From: JBBRCE01 sp038205115
Lineage (GTDB): Bacteria; Planctomycetota; Planctomycetia; Pirellulales; JBBRCE01
Length of the DNA: 64,000 bases
NCBI GenBank assembly: GCA_038205115.1
Contig: JBBRCE010000018.1
Span: 26,356-90,355, forward strand
Direction of reading: 5' to 3'
Shown: piece by piece, positions 52,405 to 60,726 of the stretch
How the letters are laid out: each line of letters starts with the position of its first letter
Position numbering within the stretch: the first letter of the stretch is position 1
Made by a program: the position numbers and the translations under genes
Notes under the pieces: model-generated
The model's input: the letters and a program-made list of their open reading frames with translations, nothing else
Told to the model about the DNA's origin: nothing
Databases searched by the model: none

Positions 52405-55194
52405 ATGGACCATCTCGACGCAGGACTCGTCTCCGAATTCGTCGTTGAATCGCAAGAGGGACTTGCGAATATCGAACGACAAATGCTGGCCATTGAAGCC
52501 GGTGGCGCGGAGGTCGATCTCGACCTTGTGAACTCCGTTTTCCGTACCATGCACACCATCAAGGGCACTTCGGGCTTCTTGGGGCTCGACCGCATTGGCG
52601 CCCTGGCGCACGGCTTGGAGGAAGTTCTGAATGCGATGCGTAATCGCGAACTCGCGACGAGTTCCGAGTTGGTGACCACCATTTTGCACTCGGCCGATTT
52701 CATGAAATCGTTGATCGATTGCGTCGAAACCTCCAATGAGGCCGACATCACCCAATACGTAGCCAGTTTGCAGCGCCTCCGCGCGACAAACGGCCCGTCG
52801 GTGACCGCGCCTGTTGCTGCGCCAAGCAAGCCAATCATGGCCGCGCCCGCGGCGATGCCAACTGCGGTTGCTCAAGATGCGGCCACAACCGAAACATCCA
52901 AAGCGACGCTGACGTTTGTCGACGAGTGTTTTAAAAATCTCGATCAAATGGACCGCGACCTTTGCGCGTTGGATCAAGATCCCGTCAATGCGACGTTGGC
53001 GCCACGCATCTTCCGTACGATGCACACCATCAAAGGCGGCGCCGGTTTTTTGGACTTTGGCTCGCTCGAACTGCTGGCCGCAACGGCTGAGGAACTGCTC
53101 GCCAAACTTCGCGACGGCAAAGTCGCACTCACCGATAACATCTCGCTGTCGCTCTTCGAAACCATCGATAAATGCCGCGAAGGCCTACTGATTCTGCGGG
53201 CAACCGGGTCCGGCAGTTTGGATTTCGATCCTGCGGTTGCCATCAAGAATTTGAAGAATGCCCAGCGACAATCTCTGGGCGAAACGCTGGCCGAGAATGA
53301 ACCGGACGTCGAAAAAAAGCTGCCCCTGGGCGAACTGCTGGTGCTTCGCGGGCAAACCGCGCCTGAAGACATAGCCGCAGCGCTGGCCGCGCAGAAAACC
53401 GGCGATACGCGGCCGATGGGCGAAATCTTGGTGCAACGCGGCGCGGCCAAGACCGAGGACGTGGTTGCTGCGCTGAAATCGCAAGAAACCCGCGGCGGTC
53501 CCACCTCTGAGGGTAACATCCGCGTGGATGTTGGCTTGCTCGACAAGCTCATGACCCGCGTCGGCGAATTGGTGCTGGCGCGTAATCAAATCGTGCAATA
53601 CACCAGCCGCTTGGACGATCCAAGCTTCGTACGCACGGCCCAGCGGTTGAATTTGATCACCACCGAGTTGCAAGAGAGCGTGATGAAAACGCGGATGCAA
53701 CCTATCGGTAACGTCTGGGGACGATTTCCGCGCGTGGTCCGCGATCTTTCGTCGCAACTCGGTAAACAAATTCGCATCGAACTCGAAGGGCAAGATACCG
53801 AACTCGACAAAACGATTGTCGAGGCCATCAAAGACCCATTGACGCACTTGGTCCGCAACTCCGTCGATCATGGCATTGAAACGCCGGAGGTCCGCGTGGC
53901 CGCCGGGAAGCCGGCCGAAGGCGTGCTGCTGCTACGCGCCTATCACGAAGGCGGGCAAGTCAATATCGAAATCACCGACGATGGCGGCGGTTTGAACCTC
54001 GAGCGGATTCGCAAAAAAGCGATCGAACGCGGGCTGCTCTCCGCCGATCAAGCAGCCCGAATGTCGGATCGCGATGCCTCGCAGTTGATTTTTTCGCCCG
54101 GCTTTTCGACAGCCGAAAAAGTTACCAGCGTCTCCGGACGCGGCGTGGGCATGGATGTGGTCAAAACAAACATCGAACAAATCAGCGGCACCATCGATCT
54201 GCAAAGTCGCCTGGGACACGGCACGACGATCAAAATCAAAATTCCGCTGACCTTGGCCATCATCCCGGCGCTCGTAATCACCAACGATGGCGACCGCTAC
54301 GCAATTCCGCAAGTCAGTTTGCTGGAACTGCTGCGATTAGACGGCGCGGACGCGCAGCAAAAAATCGAGCGTTTCCAAGGCGCACCGGTCTTCCGCCTAC
54401 GCGGCAAACTCCTGCCGCTGGTTTATCTTTCCGAACGCTTGGGCATCTCGCAACCCAAAACTGAAACGTCGCAAGGCGGCAGCTCGGAAGCCGCCAACAT
54501 CGTCGTGCTGCGAGCCAACGACCGCCAATTTGGATTGGTCGTCGACAAAATCAACGATACCGAAGAAATCGTCGTTAAACCGCTGAGTCGGCAACTCAAG
54601 GGTCTGCAGGAATTCGCCGGTGCCACGATCATGGGCGACGGAGCGATTGCGCTGATTCTCGACGTGATGGGTCTGGCCGTATCAGCTGGACTGGTTGGCG
54701 AAATGCGCGACCAACAGCGCGTCGGATCGTCCGGCGCTGATAAGCTCGACGCAGAGCCCATCGAAGCGTTGCTGGTGGTCGACCTGGGCGACTCGCGCCG
54801 CTTTGCGTTGCCGACATCAATGATTTCGCGGTTGGAAAAAGTCGCCACGTCGAATATCGAGTACGCCGACGGCCGCGAGGTGATCCAATATCGCGGTGCG
54901 ATCATGCCGCTGGTTCGATTAAGCGAGGTCTTTGGCTCCGAACACGATGAATCCGAAGTGGCCGAAGAATTGCAGATTGTGGTTTACGCGGAAGACGGTT
55001 ATCGCTGCGGTTTGGTGGTGCGCAGAATCGTCGATATCGTCGAAACGCAATTGCAACCCAGCACGCGCAGCGCGGACGACAATCTGCTTGGCACCGCGGT
55101 CATCCAGCAACGTGTGACCGACGTGCTCAATCTCCGCCGCTTGGCGCGTCGGCGCACGACATCCAAATTCTCCGCACTCGCGAGCCAATCATGA
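52405..55194 (+). CDS. cheA: Chemotaxis histidine kinase CheA with two HPt domains
   Basis: A 929-residue hybrid kinase. HPt domain 1 (about 1-110) has phospho-His50 in RTMHTIKGTSGF; HPt domain 2 (about 165-285) has His207 in RTMHTIKGGAGF. Residues 306-362 contain two copies of a GspE/PilB N-terminal-like motif (LGELLVLRGQTAPEDIAAAL and MGEILVQRGAAKTEDVVAAL). The dimerisation helix (NIRVDVGLLDKLMTRVGELV), the ATP-binding N box (HLVRNSVDHGIE), G1 (DDGGGL) and G2 (GRGVGMDV) follow. The C-terminus has two CheW-like domains (about 615-750 and 770-915). It phosphorylates CheY and CheB in response to receptor state. It overlaps cheW by ATGA. Confidence 0.95.
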   Translation: MDHLDAGLVSEFVVESQEGLANIERQMLAIEAGGAEVDLDLVNSVFRTMHTIKGTSGFLGLDRIGALAHGLEEVLNAMRNRELATSSELVTTILHSADFMKSLIDCVETSNEADITQYVASLQRLRATNGPSVTAPVAAPSKPIMAAPAAMPTAVAQDAATTETSKATLTFVDECFKNLDQMDRDLCALDQDPVNATLAPRIFRTMHTIKGGAGFLDFGSLELLAATAEELLAKLRDGKVALTDNISLSLFETIDKCREGLLILRATGSGSLDFDPAVAIKNLKNAQRQSLGETLAENEPDVEKKLPLGELLVLRGQTAPEDIAAALAAQKTGDTRPMGEILVQRGAAKTEDVVAALKSQETRGGPTSEGNIRVDVGLLDKLMTRVGELVLARNQIVQYTSRLDDPSFVRTAQRLNLITTELQESVMKTRMQPIGNVWGRFPRVVRDLSSQLGKQIRIELEGQDTELDKTIVEAIKDPLTHLVRNSVDHGIETPEVRVAAGKPAEGVLLLRAYHEGGQVNIEITDDGGGLNLERIRKKAIERGLLSADQAARMSDRDASQLIFSPGFSTAEKVTSVSGRGVGMDVVKTNIEQISGTIDLQSRLGHGTTIKIKIPLTLAIIPALVITNDGDRYAIPQVSLLELLRLDGADAQQKIERFQGAPVFRLRGKLLPLVYLSERLGISQPKTETSQGGSSEAANIVVLRANDRQFGLVVDKINDTEEIVVKPLSRQLKGLQEFAGATIMGDGAIALILDVMGLAVSAGLVGEMRDQQRVGSSGADKLDAEPIEALLVVDLGDSRRFALPTSMISRLEKVATSNIEYADGREVIQYRGAIMPLVRLSEVFGSEHDESEVAEELQIVVYAEDGYRCGLVVRRIVDIVETQLQPSTRSADDNLLGTAVIQQRVTDVLNLRRLARRRTTSKFSALASQS

Positions 55195-55658
55195 TCCAGC
55201 GAACGCAACAATTTTGCACGTTTTATGTCGATGATTTATTCCTCGGCGTGGATGTGCAGCAAATTCAAGAAGTGATCCGCTACCAGGCCATGACGCGCGT
55301 TCCGCTCGCGCCCCAAGCCATCAGCGGACTGATCAACCTGCGCGGCCAAATTGTCACCGCCGTCGATCTGCGTTGTCGACTCGGCTTGCCGCTTCGCAAG
55401 TCGGACGAAACGCCAATGAACGTCGTGCTTCGCGACGGCGACAACGTCGTGAGTTTGCTCGTCGATCGGATCGGCGACGTGTTGGAAGTGAACGAAGATC
55501 TTTTCGAACTGCCCCCGCTGACAGTTCGCGCCAGCGTCCGTGGACTGGTGACGGGCGGTTACAAGTTGCCCGCCCGGCTGCTGTTGATTTTAGACACCAG
55601 CAAGACCTTAGCCGAATGTGAGCCGCGTTGCCGGTTGGAGCCGACGCTGGCCAGTTGA
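55191..55658 (+). CDS. cheW: Chemotaxis coupling protein CheW
   Basis: A 155-residue CheW: FCTFYVDDLFLGVDVQQIQE, the typical RVPLAPQAISGLINLRGQIV segment and the beta-barrel ending KLPARLLLILDTSKTL. It couples the receptor to CheA. It overlaps the end of cheA by four bases (ATGA), indicating coupled translation, and is followed by the receptor gene. Confidence 0.95.
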   Translation: MIQRTQQFCTFYVDDLFLGVDVQQIQEVIRYQAMTRVPLAPQAISGLINLRGQIVTAVDLRCRLGLPLRKSDETPMNVVLRDGDNVVSLLVDRIGDVLEVNEDLFELPPLTVRASVRGLVTGGYKLPARLLLILDTSKTLAECEPRCRLEPTLAS

Positions 55659-55722
55659 TTGCCCTGCCCGAACCTACGATTCGAATTCATTCAATATCCG
55701 CCTTTTAGGGAGTGACCGTTCC

Positions 55723-57744
55723 ATGCCGCAAACCATTCGCAAACCCAAAGCTACTTCTGCCAAAGTCACCGCGCTCAAAGCCAAACCGCCGGCAAAGACC
55801 ACTGCGCGGTTGTTGGAAAGCGCGGCGCTATTGGCCGCCATTAGCAAGTCGCAAGCGGTGATCGAATTCAAAATGGACGGCACGATCGTGACCGCCAACG
55901 ACAACTTTCTGAGCACCGTGGGCTATTCGCTCGCGGAAATTCAAGGCCAACATCACAGCCTATTTGTCGACGGCAATTTCAAACTGAGCGCCGAGTATCG
56001 CGACTTCTGGCAAAAACTCAATCGCGGCGAATTCATTGCCGGAGAGTTCAAGCGGCTCGGACGCGGCGGCAAAGAGGTTTGGATTCAAGCCTCTTACAAC
56101 CCGATTTTGAATCGCGCCGGTCAACCGGTCAAAGTGGTCAAGTTCGCCAGCGACATCTCGGCCGCGAAAATGCAAGCTGCCGATTACTCGGGCCAGCTAG
56201 CCGCCATTAGCAAGTCGCAAGCGGTGATCGAATTTAAAATGGACGGCACGATCATCACCGCCAACGACAATTTCCTGCACACACTTGGCTACTCGCTGGA
56301 AGAAATCAAAGGCCGTCATCACAGCCTGTTTGCCGACGAAGCATACAAGCACAGCGCCGAGTACAAAGAGTTCTGGAGCAAGCTGAGCCGGGGCGAATAC
56401 ATTGCCGGCGAATTCCGCCGTTATGGTAAGGGTGGCAAAGAGGTTTGGATTCAGGCATCGTACAACCCCATTCTCGATATGAACGGCAGGCCGTTCAAAG
56501 TGGTCAAGTACGCCAGCGACATCACGGCCGCCAAGATGCAGGCCGCCGATTTCTCGGGCCAATTGGCCGCCATTAGCAAGTCGCAAGCCGTGATCGAATT
56601 CAAAATGGACGGCACGATCATCACCGCCAACGACAATTTCCTGCAAACGCTCGGCTACTCGCTGGAAGAAATCAAAGGCCGTCATCACAGCCTGTTTGCT
56701 GACGAAGCTTACAAGCACAGCGCCGAATACAAAGAGTTCTGGAGCAAGCTGAGCCGGGGCGAATACATTGCCGGCGAGTTTAAGCGGATCGGCAAAGGCG
56801 GTAAAGAAATTTGGATTCAAGCTTCTTACAACCCGATTTTTGATGTAAACGGCAAGCCGTTCAAAGTGGTCAAATACGCCACGAATGTCACGCAAATGGT
56901 CAAGCGCCGTGGCGAAGCGGCCACCGTGCTGGACGAAGTCAACGCCAGCGCCAGTATGTTGGCGTCGTCCGCCGAGGAACTCACCGCAATCAGTGCGCAG
57001 ATGGCCGCCAACGCGGAAGAAACCGCCGCGCAAGCCAACGTGGTCTCGGCCGCGTCGGAAGAAGTCAGCGTCAACGTGCAAACCGTGTCGACGGGCGTGG
57101 ACGAGATGAATTCGGCCATCCGCGAGATTTCCAAAAACGCCAGCGAATCGGCACGCATCGCCCAGCAGGCCGTCACGGATGCGCAAATCGCCAACGCCAT
57201 CGTCTCCAAACTCGGCGACAGTAGTTGCGAGATCGGCAAAGTGATCAAAGTGATTACTTCGATTGCCGAACAGACGAATTTGTTGGCGCTCAATGCCACC
57301 ATCGAAGCGGCTCGCGCCGGCGAGGCCGGCAAGGGGTTTGCCGTGGTGGCCAACGAGGTCAAAGAACTGGCCAAAGAAACGGCACGTGCCACCGAGGACA
57401 TCAGTCGCAAAATCGAAACCATTCAAGGCGACACGACCGGGGCCATCAAGTCCATCAAACAGATTGGCGAAATCATTGCCCAAATCAACGACATCTCCAA
57501 CACCATCGCCAGCGCCGTCGAAGAGCAAACCGCCACGGCGGCCGAGATGAGCCGCAACATTTCCGAAGCCGCCAAGGGCACTTCAGAAATTGCTCAAAAC
57601 ATCAACTCGGTCGCACAAGCCGCGCAAAACACCAACCAAGGCGCGACGAATTGCCAGCAAGCGGCCGGTGAACTCTCGCGGATGGCCGTCGAACTGCAAC
57701 GGCTTGGTTCCAGTGGCGATGGCGCTCCTACGAGCCGCGCCTAA
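55723..57744 (+). CDS. Soluble methyl-accepting chemotaxis protein with three PAS domains
   Basis: A 673-residue chemoreceptor with no membrane helix, so it is cytosolic. Three nearly identical PAS-PAC units occupy about residues 38-159, 160-281 and 282-400 (AVIEFKMDGTIITANDNFLQ, AEYKEFWSKLSRGEYIAGEF). The signalling domain follows, with the hairpin tip EQTNLLALNATIEAARAGEA and GKGFAVVANEVKELAKETA, plus flanking methylation helices. PAS domains of this BdlA-like kind often sense redox or small ligands. No CheR-docking pentapeptide is at the C-terminus (GDGAPTSRA). The ATG at 55723 is used because the open frame upstream lies in cheW. Confidence 0.94.
   Translation: MPQTIRKPKATSAKVTALKAKPPAKTTARLLESAALLAAISKSQAVIEFKMDGTIVTANDNFLSTVGYSLAEIQGQHHSLFVDGNFKLSAEYRDFWQKLNRGEFIAGEFKRLGRGGKEVWIQASYNPILNRAGQPVKVVKFASDISAAKMQAADYSGQLAAISKSQAVIEFKMDGTIITANDNFLHTLGYSLEEIKGRHHSLFADEAYKHSAEYKEFWSKLSRGEYIAGEFRRYGKGGKEVWIQASYNPILDMNGRPFKVVKYASDITAAKMQAADFSGQLAAISKSQAVIEFKMDGTIITANDNFLQTLGYSLEEIKGRHHSLFADEAYKHSAEYKEFWSKLSRGEYIAGEFKRIGKGGKEIWIQASYNPIFDVNGKPFKVVKYATNVTQMVKRRGEAATVLDEVNASASMLASSAEELTAISAQMAANAEETAAQANVVSAASEEVSVNVQTVSTGVDEMNSAIREISKNASESARIAQQAVTDAQIANAIVSKLGDSSCEIGKVIKVITSIAEQTNLLALNATIEAARAGEAGKGFAVVANEVKELAKETARATEDISRKIETIQGDTTGAIKSIKQIGEIIAQINDISNTIASAVEEQTATAAEMSRNISEAAKGTSEIAQNINSVAQAAQNTNQGATNCQQAAGELSRMAVELQRLGSSGDGAPTSRA
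55835..56932 (+). repeat. Three 366-bp direct repeats encoding PAS domains
   Basis: Units start at 55835, 56201 and 56567, each exactly 366 bases apart. The second and third are nearly identical at the DNA level, including silent positions, while the first is more diverged. They encode the three PAS domains of the receptor and indicate recent intragenic duplication or homogenisation. Confidence 0.9.
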
Positions 57745-57888
57745 TCGTTCATCGTGGCGACAGGGCGCGATCGCACGGATCGGCCCTGTCGCATTTTCGA
57801 CCGCCCAAAAGATGTGCCTCGTCATGTCGTTTCTGCCGCGGTGGCCTGCGCCGCGGAGATCAACTCCACTTGCTAACTGGAAGACACT

Positions 57889-58257
57889 ATGCGTGCCCTG
57901 ATTGTCGATGACTCTCGGCCGATTCGTCGGATTGAATCGGACATTCTCAAAGAACTCGGCTTCGAGACGAGCGAATGCGCCAACGGCAAAGAAGCACTCG
58001 TGCAACTGCAAGGCGCGCCCGTGCCCGACTTGGCGCTGGTGGACTGGAACATGCCCGAAATGAATGGGCTGGAGTTCATCACTGCCGTTCGGCAAGACAA
58101 GCGCTATGCCAATCTGGTGATTCTGATGGTCACCACGGAAATTGAAAACGAACAAATGCTGCTGGCGCTCAGCGCCGGCGCCGACGAATATTTGATGAAG
58201 CCGTTCCAAAAAGAAGGGTTGATCGACAAGCTGCGTTTGGTCGGAGTCGTCAAGTAA
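57889..58257 (+). CDS. cheY: Chemotaxis response regulator CheY
   Basis: A 122-residue single-domain receiver. Acidic pair in LIVDDSRPIRRI, phospho-Asp52 in LALVDWNMPEMNG, Thr and Lys in MVTTEIENEQ and EYLMKPFQKEG. All residues for phosphorylation by CheA are present. It would carry the output signal; the target (flagellar motor, pili or other) is not in the window. It ends 1 base before cheB. Confidence 0.95.
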   Translation: MRALIVDDSRPIRRIESDILKELGFETSECANGKEALVQLQGAPVPDLALVDWNMPEMNGLEFITAVRQDKRYANLVILMVTTEIENEQMLLALSAGADEYLMKPFQKEGLIDKLRLVGVVK

Positions 58258-58258
58258 C

Positions 58259-59347
58259 ATGAGCAAGATCCGTGTTCTGGTTGTCGACGACTCGGTCGTT
58301 ATTCGGCGATTGCTGAGCGATGTGCTCGGCGAAGATCCGGATATCGAACTGGCCGGCACCGCGCCCAACGGCCGCATTGCCTTGGCAAAGTTGCCGCAAC
58401 TCAATCCCGACCTGGTCACGCTCGATATCGAGATGCCCGAGCTGGATGGCCTGGCGACACTTTCGGAGCTGCGCAAAGTCTATCCCAAGTTGCCGGTAAT
58501 CATGTTCAGCACGCTCACCGAACGCGGCGCGGCGGCAACGCTCGACGCACTCACGCGCGGCGCTACGGACTACGTCACCAAGCCCGCCAATGTGGGCAGC
58601 GTGGCCGCCGGCATGCAAAGTGTCCGCGACCAACTGATTCCTCGGATTAAAGCGTTCTGCAGGCCATCGCGGCCGGCAGGCGTCAAACCAATTTCATCGA
58701 CATCTGTCGCCCGCAAGCCGGTAAATCGATTGCCGCAGCGCTGCGACCTGGTGGCGATTGGCTCTTCGACGGGCGGTCCGCAAGCGCTCGCCGCTGTTTT
58801 GAGCAAACTTCCCGCGACGTTTCCGGTACCAATCGTCATCGTCCAGCACATGCCGCCGGTGTTCACCAAACATTTGGCCGACCGGCTGAGCCAGATCAGC
58901 GGACTGGAGGTTATCGAGGCGCGCGGCGGCGAGACGCTCCGGCGCGGTCAGGCGCTGATTGCTCCCGGCGACTTTCATTTGGAACTGTTCCGCCAAGGCA
59001 CGGAAGTCAAAACTCGGCTCACGCAAGCACCACATCAGAATTCTTGTCGTCCCAGCGTGGACGTGATGTTTCGCTGCGCCGCACAGATTTACGGTTCCGG
59101 ATGTTTGGGCGTGGTGCTGACCGGCATGGGGCACGACGGATTACGCGGGGCCGAATTGATTTCCGCCGCGGGCGGCACCGTACTCGCGCAAGATGAAGCC
59201 ACCTCGGTTGTCTGGGGGATGCCCCGAGCGATCCACGAGGCCGGCCTGGCCCGGCACACCCTCGCGCTGCCTTTGATTCCGCATGAGTTATTACGCCAAG
59301 TTTCCATCGCTCGGGCATCGTCAACTAACCCGTTAGGCATTTCATGA
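58259..59347 (+). CDS. cheB: Chemotaxis protein-glutamate methylesterase CheB
   Basis: A 362-residue enzyme. The receiver (LVVDDSVVIRRLLSDVL, Asp56 in LVTLDIEMPELDG) is joined by a linker to the methylesterase domain with Ser170 in AIGSSTGGPQALAAV, His197 in IVQHMPPVFTKHLA and the Asp in TGMGHDGLRGAE. It removes methyl groups from receptor glutamates (and deamidates glutamines) for adaptation. It overlaps cheR by ATGA. Confidence 0.96.
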   Translation: MSKIRVLVVDDSVVIRRLLSDVLGEDPDIELAGTAPNGRIALAKLPQLNPDLVTLDIEMPELDGLATLSELRKVYPKLPVIMFSTLTERGAAATLDALTRGATDYVTKPANVGSVAAGMQSVRDQLIPRIKAFCRPSRPAGVKPISSTSVARKPVNRLPQRCDLVAIGSSTGGPQALAAVLSKLPATFPVPIVIVQHMPPVFTKHLADRLSQISGLEVIEARGGETLRRGQALIAPGDFHLELFRQGTEVKTRLTQAPHQNSCRPSVDVMFRCAAQIYGSGCLGVVLTGMGHDGLRGAELISAAGGTVLAQDEATSVVWGMPRAIHEAGLARHTLALPLIPHELLRQVSIARASSTNPLGIS

Positions 59348-60171
59348 GCACCGCAACACTCTCTCCCGATGCCGTGACTTACGTCTGTACGCTGGTGCGG
59401 CAACGCGCGGCAATCGAGCTCGACGCCGCCAAAACTTACCTGATTGAAGCGCGGCTGAACCCCGTCGCGCGGCAGCTCGGTTTCGCGTCGTTGCCCGAAA
59501 TGCTACGCAAATTACAAACGACGCCCAATACGGCCGCTCAGCAGCAAGTGGTCGAAGCAATGACCACCAACGAAACCAGTTTCTTTCGCGACAATCATCC
59601 GTTTGCCGCGCTTCGCTCGACGATCATTCCCGAACTGTTGAAAACGCGGGCCGCGGGCCGTTCGATCAATATTTGGTCGGCCGCCTGTTCCACAGGGCAA
59701 GAGGCCTATTCGATTGCCATGCTGCTGCGCACGGATTTCGCCGAGTTGGTCAATTGGAAGGTGAAAATTGTCGGCACGGATCTTTCCGACGACGTGCTCG
59801 AAAAAGCCCGCGCGGGTCGCTTTACGCAGATCGAGATGAATCGCGGTTTGCCGGCCACGCTGTTGGCCAAATATTTCCGACGCGCCGGATTGCTCTGGGA
59901 ACTCGTACCGCAGATTCGCGAGATGGCCAGTTTTTCGAAACTGAATTTGATCGAGTCGTGGCCGCCGATGCCCACGATGGACGTGGTCTTCTTGCGCAAC
60001 GTGCTGATTTACTTTTCGCCCGACACCAAGCGAATGATCTTGGAAAAGATTCGCAAAGTGATGGCGCCCAATGCAATTTTGTTTTTAGGCGCGGCGGAAA
60101 CGACCCTCGGGTTGGGTGATGCCTTCCAACGCGTGCAAGTCGAAAACAGCGTCTTTTACCGTCTCAAATAA
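59344..60171 (+). CDS. cheR: Chemotaxis protein methyltransferase CheR
   Basis: A 275-residue methyltransferase. The N-terminal helical domain (VTYVCTLVRQRAAIELDAAK) is followed by the SAM-binding domain (NETSFFRDNHPFAALRSTII, INIWSAACSTGQEAYSIAML, DVVFLRNVLIYFSPDTKRMI). It transfers methyl groups from S-adenosylmethionine to receptor glutamates. It overlaps cheB by four bases; cheX follows after 21 bases. Confidence 0.95.
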   Translation: MSTATLSPDAVTYVCTLVRQRAAIELDAAKTYLIEARLNPVARQLGFASLPEMLRKLQTTPNTAAQQQVVEAMTTNETSFFRDNHPFAALRSTIIPELLKTRAAGRSINIWSAACSTGQEAYSIAMLLRTDFAELVNWKVKIVGTDLSDDVLEKARAGRFTQIEMNRGLPATLLAKYFRRAGLLWELVPQIREMASFSKLNLIESWPPMPTMDVVFLRNVLIYFSPDTKRMILEKIRKVMAPNAILFLGAAETTLGLGDAFQRVQVENSVFYRLK

Positions 60172-60192
60172 TTCGAGCCCAAAACTCATCCA

Positions 60193-60645
60193 ATGCAAAC
60201 AACCTACAATTGTGAGATCGAGCAGATCGTGCAATCGATCTTTTCGTCGATGTTGAATATCGAGCTGGTTCGACTCGATGACGAACTGCCCGCGAGCGAT
60301 TCGCCACCGCGGATACTGGCCACGGTGCATATTAGCGGTCAGTGGATGGGCAGCGTGGTGCTGGCTTTTTCGATCGATACAGCACGCGCGGCCGCCAACG
60401 CCATGCTCGGAATTCCCGAGGCGGACGTCAACGACGCCGACCTGCAGGACGTTGCTGCCGAACTGGCCAACATGGTTGGCGGCAATCTGAAAAGCGTGCT
60501 GCCGGCGCCGTCGACATTGTCGCTGCCCACGGTGGTAACCGGCGGAGATTTCGATCAAAAAATGCATGGCGCCGATCTGATCGACGATTTAATTCTGGGC
60601 TGGGACCATCACCAACTCCACATCCTGCTCTATACCAAGCGTTAG
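60193..60645 (+). CDS. cheX: CheX/CheC-type chemotaxis phosphatase
   Basis: A 150-residue protein of the CheC/CheX/FliY fold. The active-site pattern E-x-x-N is in DVAAELANMVGGNLKS (family phosphatases use Glu and Asn of this motif to dephosphorylate CheY). The length and single motif fit CheX better than CheC, which has two. It terminates the CheY signal. It is the last gene of the operon; the next gene converges from the other strand. Confidence 0.85.
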   Translation: MQTTYNCEIEQIVQSIFSSMLNIELVRLDDELPASDSPPRILATVHISGQWMGSVVLAFSIDTARAAANAMLGIPEADVNDADLQDVAAELANMVGGNLKSVLPAPSTLSLPTVVTGGDFDQKMHGADLIDDLILGWDHHQLHILLYTKR

Positions 60646-60726
60646 TCGGCAGAAGCCGCGGCGAAGGTTTGAGCGTCAATCGTGCGGCGGCTTGCCACGG
60701 CCAGACCGGCAGTCCGATTGCCGCAA

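Noticed and set aside
52282..53025. 247-codon minus-strand frame over the cheA start
   Set aside because: Antisense to the HPt domains; no recognisable family.
55835..56932. Regular direct repeats as a CRISPR or satellite array
   Set aside because: The 366-bp units are in frame and encode PAS domains; no spacers.
56197..57528. 443-codon open frame antisense to the receptor gene
   Set aside because: It is a mirror of the repetitive GC-rich PAS/MCP coding sequence; its protein is Gly/His/Phe-rich without motifs.
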